Below, piece by piece: positions 54,041 through 63,307 of a stretch of DNA of 64,000 bases (position 1 is its first letter; each line of letters begins with the position of its first letter). The DNA is taken from contig NZ_CP109327.1 in assembly GCF_035918155.1 (NCBI RefSeq), forward strand, positions 3,596,001 to 3,660,000, read 5' to 3'. Source of the DNA: Streptomyces sp. NBC_01591. Lineage in GTDB: Bacteria; Actinomycetota; Actinomycetes; Streptomycetales; Streptomycetaceae. The translations under genes were made by a program, and so were the position numbers. Under the pieces are notes generated by a model that searched no databases, was not told where the DNA came from, and saw only the letters and a program-made list of their open reading frames with translations.

Positions 54041-54184
54041 CAGCACGTCCCCCTTCGTGCGGTCCGGGTGCCCGTTCCGTTCTCCCCCGCGATTCCGAGG
54101 AGCACCGCGGGGCCGAAACCCCCTGAACTTCCCGGAAAGGAGCGAATCAGGCATGGATCCCGCGGCGTTACGACAGTCGAGCGG

Positions 54185-54203
54185 GGCTTCTTTGTACCAC
54201 CCG
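54185..54203 (-). promoter_or_regulatory. Conserved promoter-like element of paralog 2
   Basis: Reverse-strand element CGGGTGGTACAAAGAAGCC, 145 bases before the start. The same word is at 56132-56150 and a variant at 58003-58021, each upstream of a paralog. Confidence 0.5.
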
Positions 54204-54287
54204 CAACACCTCGGACACCGGGGCGGTCCGCCCCCTGTTCCCAAGGGAGAACCGCCCCGTGATGCCTCCGTTACGCCTCAATGCCCG

Positions 54288-55985
54288 TCAGCTGCCGAAA
54301 GCCGCCATCGACTTCGCCCACTTCTCGTCCCCGTCCTCGATCCCGGTGATGGTCGTGCTCACGAGGAGAGAGCGCCCGTTCACATAGGCGACCCGGGTGT
54401 CGAAGAGCCCGCGTTCGGCCTCTGCCGCCGACGCCGGGTGCCGCAGCACCATCTGCGGTGTGCCACCGGTCGACGGGAGGGACGCGATGCCGCCGCCCTT
54501 GTTCTTCGCCGCCGACAGGTACATCAGCAGCCTGCCGCCCTCGACCCGCATCGGCATCAGGGTCTGCCCGGCGGGGGCCGAGGCCTTCCACCTGGTCTGA
54601 CCGCTGGCCATGTCGAAGGCGATGACCTTGTTGGTGGGGTCGGGGTCGGACTCGTCGGGCTTGGTCGCCAGGTAGACCGTCTTTTCGTCGGCCGCCACCC
54701 CGAGGCAGTTGTCGAGGTTCTTGCCGTAGGAGACGACGTCGGTGTCGCACCGCGTCATGTAGTTCTCGGTTCCGCCGACCAGTTGGGAGCGGTAGGTTCC
54801 GTCCGCGTTGAGCATGATGACGGCCCAGTCGCGGTCCTTCTTCAGGGAGACGACCAGCGGGCTGACCGAGTAGAACTGCGCGACCTCCCAGCCCTTCTTG
54901 ACCTTGTACGTCCACTGGACCTTGCCGGTGGCGGGGTCGATCCGCTCCACCAGTTGTTCCTTGTGGTCGTCGGCCGCCGTCTGGCAACTGGCCGCGGCGA
55001 CCGCCACGGGGCCGCTCGCGAAGCCGAACGGCTGGCAGTTGCCCGGCAGTTCCCCGAAGAGCACCTTGCCGTCGCTGACCCGGAAGGCATCCGTCCTGGT
55101 CTTGCGCCCGACGGTCACGGTGTCGCCGTTGATCGCCATCGCGGGGTCGGAGAGCAGGTCCCAGGCGCCCTGCCGCTTGTACGTCTTGTGCCAGCCGGCC
55201 TTGCCCGTGTCGAGGTCGACCATCTGGAGCGCGTTGCACAGCGCCTGGTCGCCGTGGCCGCTCTCGACCCCGAGGACGATCTTGCCGTCGGCGGTGGCCT
55301 GCGAGGGGGCCGCGCACATGGCGGCCGGCAGGCGCAGGCTCCACTTCTGGCTGCCGTCGGCGACCGAGTAGCCGGAGACGGTGTGGTACATGGCCTTGAC
55401 GACGGTGTCGCCGACGACCCAGGGGCCGTACACGTCCGAGCCGTTGCGCGGCAGGTCGACGCCGCCCTCCTGGAGCCAGAGGAGCTTCGCCTCGCCCGGC
55501 TTGCGCTTGGCGTTGATCCCGTCGGCCTCCGCGCGGAGGTCGTGCGGTCCCTTGTCCTTGCCCTTGTCCCCGGACTTGCCGTCGCTCGTGGACGAGCCGT
55601 CCGGCTTGGGGGCGGCGCTCTTCTTCGCCGTGGGCTTCGTCCCGTCGTCGCCCCCGCTCGTGGCCAGCCAGACGCCACCGCCCGCCAGCAGCACCACGGC
55701 GAGCGCGGCGCCGATGACCGCCCCGCGCCTGCCCCGGAAGAACCCTCCGCCACCGCCGCTCGCCGGGCCACCGGGCTGCGGCTGCGACGGCACGCCGTGC
55801 GGGCCGGGCTGTGTGGGCGCGTCGTACGGTCCCGGCCGGGCGGCCGGCCCGTACGGACCGGCGGCCTGAGCGGGCGGCTGGGTGCCGTACGGGCCCGGCG
55901 GCTGGGTGCCGTACGAGCCCGGCGGGGGGTCGTACGGAGCCCCGAAGCCTCCCTGCGGCGGTTGCTGGCCGGGCGGCTGGGTCAT
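54288..55985 (-). CDS. Membrane-anchored PQQ-like beta-propeller protein (paralog 3)
   Basis: 565 residues beginning MTQPPGQQPPQGGFGAPYDP. The tail is short and GPYG/TQPPG-rich, with a helix at ~87-110 (AVIGAALAVVLLAGGGVWLA) and a charged linker. The propeller has NGSDVYGPWVVGDTVVKAMY, TGKVQWTYKVKKGWEVAQFY and LPSTGGTPQMVLRHPASAAE segments. These are shared nearly word for word with paralog 4, pointing to a recent duplication. The upstream leader TKGDVL-ATG region is also shared. Likely an envelope sensor; role unproven. Confidence 0.88.
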   Translation of the reverse strand: MTQPPGQQPPQGGFGAPYDPPPGSYGTQPPGPYGTQPPAQAAGPYGPAARPGPYDAPTQPGPHGVPSQPQPGGPASGGGGGFFRGRRGAVIGAALAVVLLAGGGVWLATSGGDDGTKPTAKKSAAPKPDGSSTSDGKSGDKGKDKGPHDLRAEADGINAKRKPGEAKLLWLQEGGVDLPRNGSDVYGPWVVGDTVVKAMYHTVSGYSVADGSQKWSLRLPAAMCAAPSQATADGKIVLGVESGHGDQALCNALQMVDLDTGKAGWHKTYKRQGAWDLLSDPAMAINGDTVTVGRKTRTDAFRVSDGKVLFGELPGNCQPFGFASGPVAVAAASCQTAADDHKEQLVERIDPATGKVQWTYKVKKGWEVAQFYSVSPLVVSLKKDRDWAVIMLNADGTYRSQLVGGTENYMTRCDTDVVSYGKNLDNCLGVAADEKTVYLATKPDESDPDPTNKVIAFDMASGQTRWKASAPAGQTLMPMRVEGGRLLMYLSAAKNKGGGIASLPSTGGTPQMVLRHPASAAEAERGLFDTRVAYVNGRSLLVSTTITGIEDGDEKWAKSMAAFGS

Positions 55986-56131
55986 CAGCACGTCCCCCTT
56001 CGTGCGGTCCGGTGCCCGGTCCGGTCTCCCCCGCGATCCCGCGGAGCCGGAAGGGGCCGACAAGCCCCCCTGGGCTCCACGGGAAGGAGCGAATCGGGCA
56101 TGGATCCCGCGGTGTCACGACAGTCGAGCGG

Positions 56132-56150
56132 GGCTTCTTTGTACCACCCG
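56132..56150 (-). promoter_or_regulatory. Conserved promoter-like element of paralog 3
   Basis: Identical to the element upstream of paralog 2 (reverse strand CGGGTGGTACAAAGAAGCC). It lies 147 bases before the start, within an intergenic block that is itself largely duplicated. Confidence 0.5.
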
Positions 56151-56256
56151 CGTCACCGCGGACACCGGTCGGTCCACACCCTGTCCCCAACGGCGAACCG
56201 CCCCGTGATGCCTCGGTTACGCCCCGGTCGGAACTGACCACCGGTCAGCCGGTCGG

Positions 56257-57954
56257 TCAGCCGCCGAAAGAGATCATGGTCTTCATCGCGATCTCTGCCT
56301 CGTCGGTGTCTGCGCTGACAAAGGCATGCATGAGCAGGGAACGCCCGTTCACGTAGGCGACCCGGGGAGTGGAGAAGCCGCGCTCCACTTCGGCCGCCGA
56401 CGCCGGATGCCGCAGAAGCGGCTGCAGGGCGCCGCCCGTCGGTGCGAGCGACATGATCCCGCCCCCCTTGCCCTTGGTCGCGCCCATATGGATGAGCACC
56501 TTGCCGCCCTCCACCCGCATGGGCATCACGGTCTGCCCGGCGGGTGCCGCAACCTTCCACTTGGACTTGCCGGTGCCCAGATCGAAGGCGACGACCGCGT
56601 TGGTCATGTCGGAGCCGACGTACTCGGGCTTCGTCGCCATGTAGAAGGTGTCCGCGTCGGCCGCGACCCCCAGGCAGTTGTCGACGTTCTTGCCCCGGGT
56701 GAGCAGGTCGCCGCCGCACCGCGTTTCGTAGTCGTCGGTGCCACCGGCCAGCTGGGACCGGTACGTGCCGTCGGAGTTGAGCACCGCGATGGCCCAGTTC
56801 TTCTCCCCCTTCCTCAGGGAGACGACCAGTGGGCTGACCGAGTAGAACTGGTCGACCTGCCAGCCCTTCTTGACCTTGTACTTCCACAGGACCTTCCCGC
56901 TGACCGGGTCGATCCGCTCCACCAGTTGTTCCTTGTGGTCGTCGGCCTCGGTCTGGCAACTGGCGGCGGCGATCCCCAGCGGGCCGCTCGCGAAGCCGAA
57001 CGGCTGGCAGTTGCCCGGCAGTCTGCCCCACAGCGCCTTGCCGTCGCTGACCCGGAAGGCGTCCGTCCGGCTGGTCCGTCCCACGGTCAGAACGTCTCCG
57101 TTGATCGCCATCGCCACGTCGGAGAGCCCGTCCCAGAGACCGGGCCGCTCGTACGACTTGCGCCAGCCCGCCTTCCCCGAGGCGAGGTCGATCATCTGAA
57201 GGCTTTCGCAGGGCGCGTCGCTCGCGGTGCCGCGCTCGATCCCGATCACGATCCTGCCGTCGGCGGTCGGCCGCGTGGGGGCGGCGCAGACGTCGGACGG
57301 CAGACGCAGGCTCCACTTCCGCGTACCGTCCACGGTCGAATAGCCGGACACCGTCCGGTACATGGCCTTGACCACGATGTCGCCGACGATCCAGGGACCG
57401 TATGCGTCGGAGCCGTTGCGCGGCAGGTCGACACCGTTCTTCTGAATCCAGAGGACCTTCGCCTCGCCGGACTTGCGCCCGGCGTTGAGCTTCTCGGCGG
57501 TGTCGGGGTCCACGGCCGCCTTCCCCTTGCCCTCATCGGCAAGGGGCGAGGAGCTCGACTGCTTGGCGTCGGTGCTGTTCTCGGCGACGGGCTTCTTCTC
57601 GCCGTCGCCCCCGCTCGTGGCGAACCAGACGCCGCCCACGATCAGGCAGACGGCAAGCACGGCGGCGACCACGACCGCGGGCTTCCCCTTGAAGCGCCCA
57701 CCACGACCGGGCCCGCCAGGAGGCTGCGGCTGAGGCTGCGGATAGCCGTAACCTCCGGGTGTCTGTTGCCCGTACGGCTGCGCAGGAGGCCCGTACGGCT
57801 GCGGGGGCTGCCCGTAGGGGCCCGGCGGCTGCGTGCCGTACGGACCGGCGGCTTGGGTGGGCGGCTGCGGAGGCGGCCCGTACGAACCGGGTTGCGGGTC
57901 GTACGGAGCCCCGAAGCCTCCCTGCGGCGGTTGCTGGCCGGGCGGCTGGGTCAT
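56257..57954 (-). CDS. Membrane-anchored PQQ-like beta-propeller protein (paralog 4)
   Basis: 565 residues, same length as paralog 3. It begins MTQPPGQQPPQGGFGAPYDP. A Pro/Gly/Tyr tail, a helix at ~92-114 (VVVAAVLAVCLIVGGVWFA), a Glu/Lys linker and the propeller follow (NGSDAYGPWIVGDIVVKAMY; LAPTGGALQPLLRHPASAAE). It is the first gene in the array by transcription direction. Its upstream region is short (108 bases to ABC-F) and keeps only part of the leader shared by the others. Confidence 0.88.
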   Translation of the reverse strand: MTQPPGQQPPQGGFGAPYDPQPGSYGPPPQPPTQAAGPYGTQPPGPYGQPPQPYGPPAQPYGQQTPGGYGYPQPQPQPPGGPGRGGRFKGKPAVVVAAVLAVCLIVGGVWFATSGGDGEKKPVAENSTDAKQSSSSPLADEGKGKAAVDPDTAEKLNAGRKSGEAKVLWIQKNGVDLPRNGSDAYGPWIVGDIVVKAMYRTVSGYSTVDGTRKWSLRLPSDVCAAPTRPTADGRIVIGIERGTASDAPCESLQMIDLASGKAGWRKSYERPGLWDGLSDVAMAINGDVLTVGRTSRTDAFRVSDGKALWGRLPGNCQPFGFASGPLGIAAASCQTEADDHKEQLVERIDPVSGKVLWKYKVKKGWQVDQFYSVSPLVVSLRKGEKNWAIAVLNSDGTYRSQLAGGTDDYETRCGGDLLTRGKNVDNCLGVAADADTFYMATKPEYVGSDMTNAVVAFDLGTGKSKWKVAAPAGQTVMPMRVEGGKVLIHMGATKGKGGGIMSLAPTGGALQPLLRHPASAAEVERGFSTPRVAYVNGRSLLMHAFVSADTDEAEIAMKTMISFGG

Positions 57955-58002
57955 CAGCACGTCCCCCTTCGTGCAGACCGTTCCGGCTTCTGCGCCGGGC
58001 AA

Positions 58003-58021
58003 GGTTTCTTTCTATCACCCG
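58003..58021 (-). promoter_or_regulatory. Variant promoter-like element of paralog 4
   Basis: Reverse-strand CGGGTGATAGAAAGAAACC, a variant of the element before paralogs 2 and 3, only 49 bases from the start. This suggests about 97 bases were lost here. Confidence 0.45.
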
Positions 58022-58062
58022 CCCCACGAGCCCCAGCTGTCACACCTGACGCACCGAAGCGG

Positions 58063-59880
58063 TCAGGCGTCCTCGGCCAGTTCCAGCCAGCGCATCTCCA
58101 ACTCGTCGCGCTCGGAGACCAGTTCGCGCAGCTCCGCGTCGAGCTTGGCCACCTTCTCGAAGTCCGTGGCGTGCTCCGCGATCTGTGCGTGCAGCGTGGT
58201 CTCCCGCGTCGACATCTTGTCGAGCTGCCGCTCGACCTTCTGGAGCTCCTTCTTCGCCGCGCGGGCGGCCTGCGGGGAGACCGCCGCAGCCGGTGCGGCC
58301 TTCTCCTTGGCCGCCGCGGGTGCGGCGGAGGGCGTGGCCGCCTCCTCCATCCGCTGCCTGCGCTCCAGGTACTCGTCGATCCCGCGCGGCAGCATCCGCA
58401 GCGTGCGGTCGCCGAGCAGCGCCATCACCCGGTCGGTGGTCCGCTCGATGAAGAACCGGTCGTGGGAGATCACGATCATCGATCCGGGCCAGCCGTCGAG
58501 GAGGTCCTCCAGCTGGGTCAGGGTCTCGATGTCGAGGTCGTTGGTGGGCTCGTCGAGGAAGAGGACGTTCGGCTCGTCCATCAGCAGGCGCAGGATCTGG
58601 AGCCGGCGCCGCTCACCGCCCGAGAGGTCGCCGACCGGGGTCCACTGCTTCTCCTTCGAGAAGCCGAACTGCTCGCAGAGCTGGCCCGCGGTCATCTCGC
58701 GGCCCTTGCCGAGGTCGACCCGGTCCCGTACCTGCTGAACGGCCTCCAGGACCCGCAGGTTCGGGTTGAGCTCGTGGACCTCCTGGGAGAGGTAGGCCAG
58801 CTTGACGGTCTTGCCGACGACGACCTTCCCGGCGGCGGGCTGTGCCTCGCCCTGGGTGCGGGCCGCATCGGCGAGCGCCCGCAGCAGCGAGGTCTTGCCC
58901 GCGCCGTTGACCCCGACCAGGCCGATCCGGTCGCCGGGGCCGAGCTGCCAGGTGAGGTGGGTGAGCAGCGTCTTGGGGCCGGCCTGGACGGTCACGTCCT
59001 CCAGGTCGAAGACGGTCTTGCCGAGCCGGGCGTTGGCGAACTTCATCAGCTCGCTGGTGTCGCGCGGCGGCGGCACGTCGGCGATCAGCTCGTTGGCCGC
59101 CTCGATGCGGTAGCGCGGCTTGGAGGTGCGGGCGGGGGCGCCGCGGCGCAGCCAGGCCAGCTCCTTGCGCATCAGGTTCTGCCGCTTGGACTCCTCGGTC
59201 GCGGCGATCCGCTCCCGCTCGGCCCGTGCGAAGACGTAGTCGCTGTAGCCGCCCTCGTACTCGTGGACCGTGCCGCGCTGGACGTCCCACATGCGCGTGC
59301 AGACCTGGTCGAGGAACCAGCGGTCGTGGGTGACGCAGACGAGCGCGGAACGGCGGGCGCGCAGGTGGGCGGCCAGCCAGGAGATGCCCTCGACGTCGAG
59401 GTGGTTGGTCGGCTCGTCGAGAACGATCAGGTCCTGCTCGGCGATGAGCAGCTTGGCCAGTGCGATCCGGCGCCGCTCGCCGCCGGAGAGCGGGGCGATG
59501 ACGGTGTCCAGGCCGTGCTCGAAGCCCGGCAGGGCCAGCCCGCCGAAGAGCCCGGTGAGCACGTCGCGGATCTTGGCGCTGCCCGCCCACTCGTGGTCGG
59601 CGAGGTCGCCGATCACCTCGTGGCGGATGGTCGCCTGCGGGTCGAGCGAATCGTGCTGGGTGAGGACGCCGAGCCGGAGCCCGCCGTTGTGGGTGACGCG
59701 TCCGCTGTCCGCCTCCTCCAGCCTGGCGAGCATCCGGATGAGCGTCGTCTTGCCGTCGCCGTTGCGGCCCACGACACCGATCCGGTCCCCCTCGGACACC
59801 CCGAGGGACACGCCGTCGAGCAGGGCACGGGTGCCGTACACCTTGCTGACCTGCTCGACATTGACCAGATTGACGGCCAT
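58063..59880 (-). CDS. ABC-F family ATPase (Uup/translation-factor type)
   Basis: 605 residues, two fused ABC cassettes without membrane helices. Walker A GRNGDGKTT and GVNGAGKTS, signatures LSGGERRRIALAKLL and LSGGERRRLQILRLL, and Walker B LDEPTNHLD and LDEPTNDLD. The linker between them (ERIAATEESKRQNLMRKELAWLRRG) is the ABC-F P-site interaction motif. The C-terminal ~90 residues form a coiled coil, as in Uup. Such proteins act on ribosomes or in antibiotic protection. ATG 59880 is used. Confidence 0.93.
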   Translation of the reverse strand: MAVNLVNVEQVSKVYGTRALLDGVSLGVSEGDRIGVVGRNGDGKTTLIRMLARLEEADSGRVTHNGGLRLGVLTQHDSLDPQATIRHEVIGDLADHEWAGSAKIRDVLTGLFGGLALPGFEHGLDTVIAPLSGGERRRIALAKLLIAEQDLIVLDEPTNHLDVEGISWLAAHLRARRSALVCVTHDRWFLDQVCTRMWDVQRGTVHEYEGGYSDYVFARAERERIAATEESKRQNLMRKELAWLRRGAPARTSKPRYRIEAANELIADVPPPRDTSELMKFANARLGKTVFDLEDVTVQAGPKTLLTHLTWQLGPGDRIGLVGVNGAGKTSLLRALADAARTQGEAQPAAGKVVVGKTVKLAYLSQEVHELNPNLRVLEAVQQVRDRVDLGKGREMTAGQLCEQFGFSKEKQWTPVGDLSGGERRRLQILRLLMDEPNVLFLDEPTNDLDIETLTQLEDLLDGWPGSMIVISHDRFFIERTTDRVMALLGDRTLRMLPRGIDEYLERRQRMEEAATPSAAPAAAKEKAAPAAAVSPQAARAAKKELQKVERQLDKMSTRETTLHAQIAEHATDFEKVAKLDAELRELVSERDELEMRWLELAEDA

Positions 59881-59982
59881 TTCACTCCTGCCCGGGGGGA
59901 TCGATCGACTTCCCAGGGTACGGGGCGGCGGCGGTGCGGTGCCCGCTCGCCCTTGCCGCCCCCGCGGTGGTGGCAGGCTCTG

Positions 59983-60876
59983 TCAGACGACGGACGCGCC
60001 CGGCGCCGGGGAGACCGCGGTCCGCGCGTTCCTGCACGTGCCCGAGGTGAGCAGCGCCTCGGCCACCTTCCGCGCCGACTCCGCGTCCGCCACCAGGAAC
60101 GCGGTGGTCGGCCCGGAGCCCGAGACCAGGGCCGCCAGGGCACCGGCCGCGGTGCCCGCGGCGAGGGTGTCGGCGAGCGAGGGGCGCAGGGAGAGAGCGG
60201 CGGGCTGGAGGTCGTTGGAGAGCGCCTCGGCGAGCGCGGCCGGGTCGCCGGTGCGCAGGGCGTCGAGGAGCGCCGGGGAGGCCTCCGGTACGGGGACGTC
60301 GGTGCCCGCCGTCAGCCGGTCGAACTCGCCGTAGACGGCCGGGGTGGAGAGCCCGCCGTCGGCGACCGCGAAGACCCAGTGGAAGGTGCCGCCGACGTCG
60401 ACCGGGGTCAGCCGCTCGCCGCGTCCGGTACCGAGGGCGGCACCGCCGACCAGGCTGAACGGGACATCGCTGCCCAGCTCCGCGCAGATGGCGAGCAGCT
60501 CGTCCCGCGTGGCACCGGTGGACCAGAGGGCGTCGCAGGCCAGCAGCGCGGCCGCGCCGTCGGCGCTGCCGCCCGCCATGCCGCCCGCGACGGGGATGTC
60601 CTTGGCGATGTGGATGTGCACATCGGGTGCGATGCCGTGCCGCTCGGCCAGCGCGATCGCGGCGCGGGCGGCGAGGTTCGTCGCGTCCAGCGGGACCTGG
60701 GCGGCGTCCGGTCCCGAGCAGGTGATGCGCAGCCCGTCGGCGGGGGTGACGGTGACCTCGTCGTACAGGCCGACGGCGAGGAAGACATTGGCCAGGTCGT
60801 GGAAGCCGTCGGGGCGCGGGGCGCCGACCGCGAGCTGGGCGTTGACCTTGGCGGGTACGCGGACGGTGATGCTCAC
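59983..60876 (-). CDS. ispE: 4-diphosphocytidyl-2-C-methyl-D-erythritol kinase
   Basis: 297 residues. GHMP kinase of the MEP isoprenoid pathway. The ATP loop is [19 protein letters not shown] (~97-115), with N-terminal [24 protein letters not shown] and a C-terminal [13 protein letters not shown]. The GTG at 60876 overlaps the ksgA stop (GTGA), so ksgA and ispE are coupled, the common actinobacterial arrangement. Confidence 0.95.
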   Translation of the reverse strand: MSITVRVPAKVNAQLAVGAPRPDGFHDLANVFLAVGLYDEVTVTPADGLRITCSGPDAAQVPLDATNLAARAAIALAERHGIAPDVHIHIAKDIPVAGGMAGGSADGAAALLACDALWSTGATRDELLAICAELGSDVPFSLVGGAALGTGRGERLTPVDVGGTFHWVFAVADGGLSTPAVYGEFDRLTAGTDVPVPEASPALLDALRTGDPAALAEALSNDLQPAALSLRPSLADTLAAGTAAGALAALVSGSGPTTAFLVADAESARKVAEALLTSGTCRNARTAVSPAPGASVV

Positions 60877-61796
60877 TCGCCACTCCCGGAGGGCTTGCTC
60901 TCGGCAGCCCCGGAAGGCTTGCTCTCGGCAGCCCCGGAGGGCTTGTTCTCGGCGATGGCGGCGAACTCCTCGACCGTCAGTGCCTCGCCGCGGGCCTGCG
61001 GCGAGATCCCGGCCGCGACCAGGGCCGCCTCGGCGGCGGGCGCGGAGCCCGCCCAGCCGGCCAGGGCCGCCCGCAGCGTCTTGCGGCGCTGGGCGAAGGC
61101 CGCGTCGACGACCGCGAAGACCTCGGCCCTGCTCGCGCTCGTCGCGATCGGCTCGGTGCGCCGGACCAGGGACACCAGACCGGAGTCGACGTTCGGGGCG
61201 GGCCAGAAGACGTTGCGGCCGATGGAGCCGGCCCGCTTGACGTCCGCGTACCAGTTGGCCTTCACGGACGGCACGCCGTAGACCTTGTTGCCCGGCCGCG
61301 CGGCGAGCCGGTCGGCGACCTCGGCCTGGACCATGACGAGGGTGCGCTCGATGGACGGGAAGCGCTCCAGCATCGTCAGCAGGACCGGCACGGCGACGTT
61401 GTACGGAAGGTTCGCGACCAGCGCGGTCGGCGCCGGGCCGGGCAGCTCCCGGACCAGCATCGCGTCGGAGTGCACCAGGGCGAACCGGTCGGCGCGCCCC
61501 GGCATCCGGGCGGCGACGGTGGCCGGCAGCGCGCCCGCCAGCACGTCGTCGATCTCGACGGCGACGACCCGGTCCGCCGCCTCCAGCAGCGCCAGGGTCA
61601 ACGAGCCGAGCCCCGGACCGACTTCGACGACGACGTCGTCCGGGCGGACTTCCGCCGTCCGCACGATCCGGCGGACCGTATTGGCGTCGATGACGAAGTT
61701 CTGGCCGCGCTGCTTCGTCGGGCGTACGCCCAGCGCAGCGGCCAGCTCGCGGATGTCTGCGGGGCCCAGGAGGGCATCGGGCTCAGTGGTGCTCAC
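60873..61796 (-). CDS. ksgA: 16S rRNA (adenine1518/1519-N6) dimethyltransferase
   Basis: 307 residues. KsgA dimethylates two adenines of 16S rRNA helix 45. Motifs: [28 protein letters not shown] (SAM loop), [13 protein letters not shown] (catalytic N-L-P-Y) and the C-terminal [12 protein letters not shown]. The end has a repetitive tail, [20 protein letters not shown]. The GTG at 61796 has no good ribosome site and may be leaderless. It is coupled to ispE. Confidence 0.95.
   Translation of the reverse strand: MSTTEPDALLGPADIRELAAALGVRPTKQRGQNFVIDANTVRRIVRTAEVRPDDVVVEVGPGLGSLTLALLEAADRVVAVEIDDVLAGALPATVAARMPGRADRFALVHSDAMLVRELPGPAPTALVANLPYNVAVPVLLTMLERFPSIERTLVMVQAEVADRLAARPGNKVYGVPSVKANWYADVKRAGSIGRNVFWPAPNVDSGLVSLVRRTEPIATSASRAEVFAVVDAAFAQRRKTLRAALAGWAGSAPAAEAALVAAGISPQARGEALTVEEFAAIAENKPSGAAESKPSGAAESKPSGSGE
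60880..60950. repeat. Three ~27-bp repeats in the ksgA 3' end
   Basis: A ~27-bp unit encoding SKPSGAAE (GAGGGCTTGCTCTCGGCA on the plus strand, with small changes) is repeated about three times. It gives a low-complexity C-terminal tail. Confidence 0.7.
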
Positions 61797-61843
61797 CTGT
61801 AAAGCGTAAGGGCCCTCGCGATTCGCGCCCGCCGCCCGGCCGC

Positions 61844-62710
61844 TCAGTAGTCGAAGGCCCGTGCCGTGTTGTCCGCGATCGCCGCCGCGAGGGTGTCCTC
61901 GTCGGTCCCCTTCACCTCGGCCATCGCACGCAGCGTGACGGGGATGAGATACGGCGCGTTGGGCCGCCCCCGGTACGGGGCGGGTGTCAGGAACGGTGCG
62001 TCCGTCTCGACCAGGACCAGTTCCAGCGGCGCGATGGCCAGGGCGTCCCGCAGCGGCTGGGCGTTCTTGAAGGTGACGTTGCCCGCGAAGGACATGAAGT
62101 ACCCGGCGTCCGCGCAGATCCGGGCCATGTCGGCGTCGCCGGAGTAGCAGTGGAACACGGTCCGTTCGGGGGCGCCCGCGTCGGCGAGGACGCGCAGCAC
62201 GTCCGCGTGCGCCTCGCGGTCGTGGATGACCAGCGCCTTGCCGTGCCGTTTGGCGATCTCGATGTGGGCCCGGAAGGACTCCTCCTGGGCTGCGATGCCC
62301 TCGGGGCCGGTACGGAAGTAGTCCAGTCCGGTCTCGCCGACGCCCCGCACGTGGTCGAGCGCGGCCAGTGCGTCGATCTCCGCGAGCGCCTCGTGCAGCG
62401 CCGCCTGCCCGCCGCCCTCCCGCGCCCCCTGGCGCGCGGTGCCGTCGGGGTCGCCGTGCACGATGCGCGGTGCCTCGTTGGGGTGCAGGGCCACCGCCGC
62501 GTGCACGTTCGCATGTGCGGCGGCGGTCTCGGCGGCCCAGCGCGAACCGGCCACGTCGCACCCCACCTGGACCACGGTGGTCACATTGACCGCCGCGGCC
62601 CTGGCCAGGCCCTCCTCTACGGTCGCGTCCTGCATGTCCAGGTGGGTGTGCGAATCGGCGACCGGTACCCGGAGGGGTTCGGGCAGCGGCGGGGCTTCGG
62701 TACGGCTCAT
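61844..62710 (-). CDS. tatD: TatD-family metal-dependent DNase
   Basis: 288 residues. Metal ligands of the TatD barrel are in [38 protein letters not shown] and [10 protein letters not shown]. TatD enzymes are 3'-5' nucleases involved in DNA repair and turnover. A short insert near residue 85-105 (Gly/Arg-rich) is unusual. It is upstream of ksgA with 47 bases between. Confidence 0.93.
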   Translation of the reverse strand: MSRTEAPPLPEPLRVPVADSHTHLDMQDATVEEGLARAAAVNVTTVVQVGCDVAGSRWAAETAAAHANVHAAVALHPNEAPRIVHGDPDGTARQGAREGGGQAALHEALAEIDALAALDHVRGVGETGLDYFRTGPEGIAAQEESFRAHIEIAKRHGKALVIHDREAHADVLRVLADAGAPERTVFHCYSGDADMARICADAGYFMSFAGNVTFKNAQPLRDALAIAPLELVLVETDAPFLTPAPYRGRPNAPYLIPVTLRAMAEVKGTDEDTLAAAIADNTARAFDY

Positions 62711-62768
62711 GAAGACGATCGTACGAGGACGCGCCGCTGCGCCCCGCCCGCGGTGGAGCCGACGGGCC

Positions 62769-63137
62769 CTACCTCCGGTGGAAGGGGTGCAGCAGGTCGG
62801 ACAGGTGCCAGTGGTGCCCGGTGCCTGCGGGTGCGGCGGCCACGGCCTCGTCGCCCCGGACCGCCGGACGCGCCGGCTGGGGGTTGTGGAGCAGCTGCTG
62901 GACGGTCGAGACCCGGCCGGCCCGCATGATCCGGACCACGTGCCCGCCGCAGTTCGCGCAATGGGGGCGGGAAAGGGGCGAGGGCACCCGTTCCCCGTCC
63001 GCCTTGTAGATGACGAATGCGTTGTTGGAACCGTCGACGTGGTGCTCTATTTCGTAGGCCTGTTCCCAGCCGTGTCCACACCTCATACAGGCGAAGGCAT
63101 ATGCCTCGTGCACGGTGGTTGCTGCGATCTCGCTCAT
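62769..63137 (-). CDS. Conserved zinc-ribbon-like small protein
   Basis: 122 residues. Two Cys pairs, FACMRCGHGW (~15-24) and PHCANCGGH (~58-66), can bind zinc. A His-rich region near the end (TGHHWHLSDLLHPFHRR) could be a second metal site. ATG 63137 follows AAGGAGCGGGC. It lies between tatD and rsmI; function unknown. Confidence 0.75.
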   Translation of the reverse strand: MSEIAATTVHEAYAFACMRCGHGWEQAYEIEHHVDGSNNAFVIYKADGERVPSPLSRPHCANCGGHVVRIMRAGRVSTVQQLLHNPQPARPAVRGDEAVAAAPAGTGHHWHLSDLLHPFHRR

Positions 63138-63307
63138 GCCCGCTCCTTTGTCCGCCGGACAGGCACTCCGGACCAGCGCTCCGGAGATTGCGTCCCTGAC
63201 CAGTGGACGCCTTTACCGGCAGGAGCGCATCGGGCTCTGTCGAGTGTTGGAGCGCTTTTGGCCTTCTCGTGGCAGAAAGGCCCGCTACGCGGCTCGCGCT
63301 TTACTTT

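Noticed and set aside
50185..57954. Quinoprotein dehydrogenases
   Set aside because: PQQ-type blades are present, but I see no catalytic Asp/Glu-Cys-Cys pattern or heme site, and the membrane tail architecture is different.
56326..61281. A 1651-codon open frame on the plus strand
   Set aside because: Antisense to the propeller, ABC-F, ispE and ksgA genes; composition is Arg/Gly/Val-rich with no domain.
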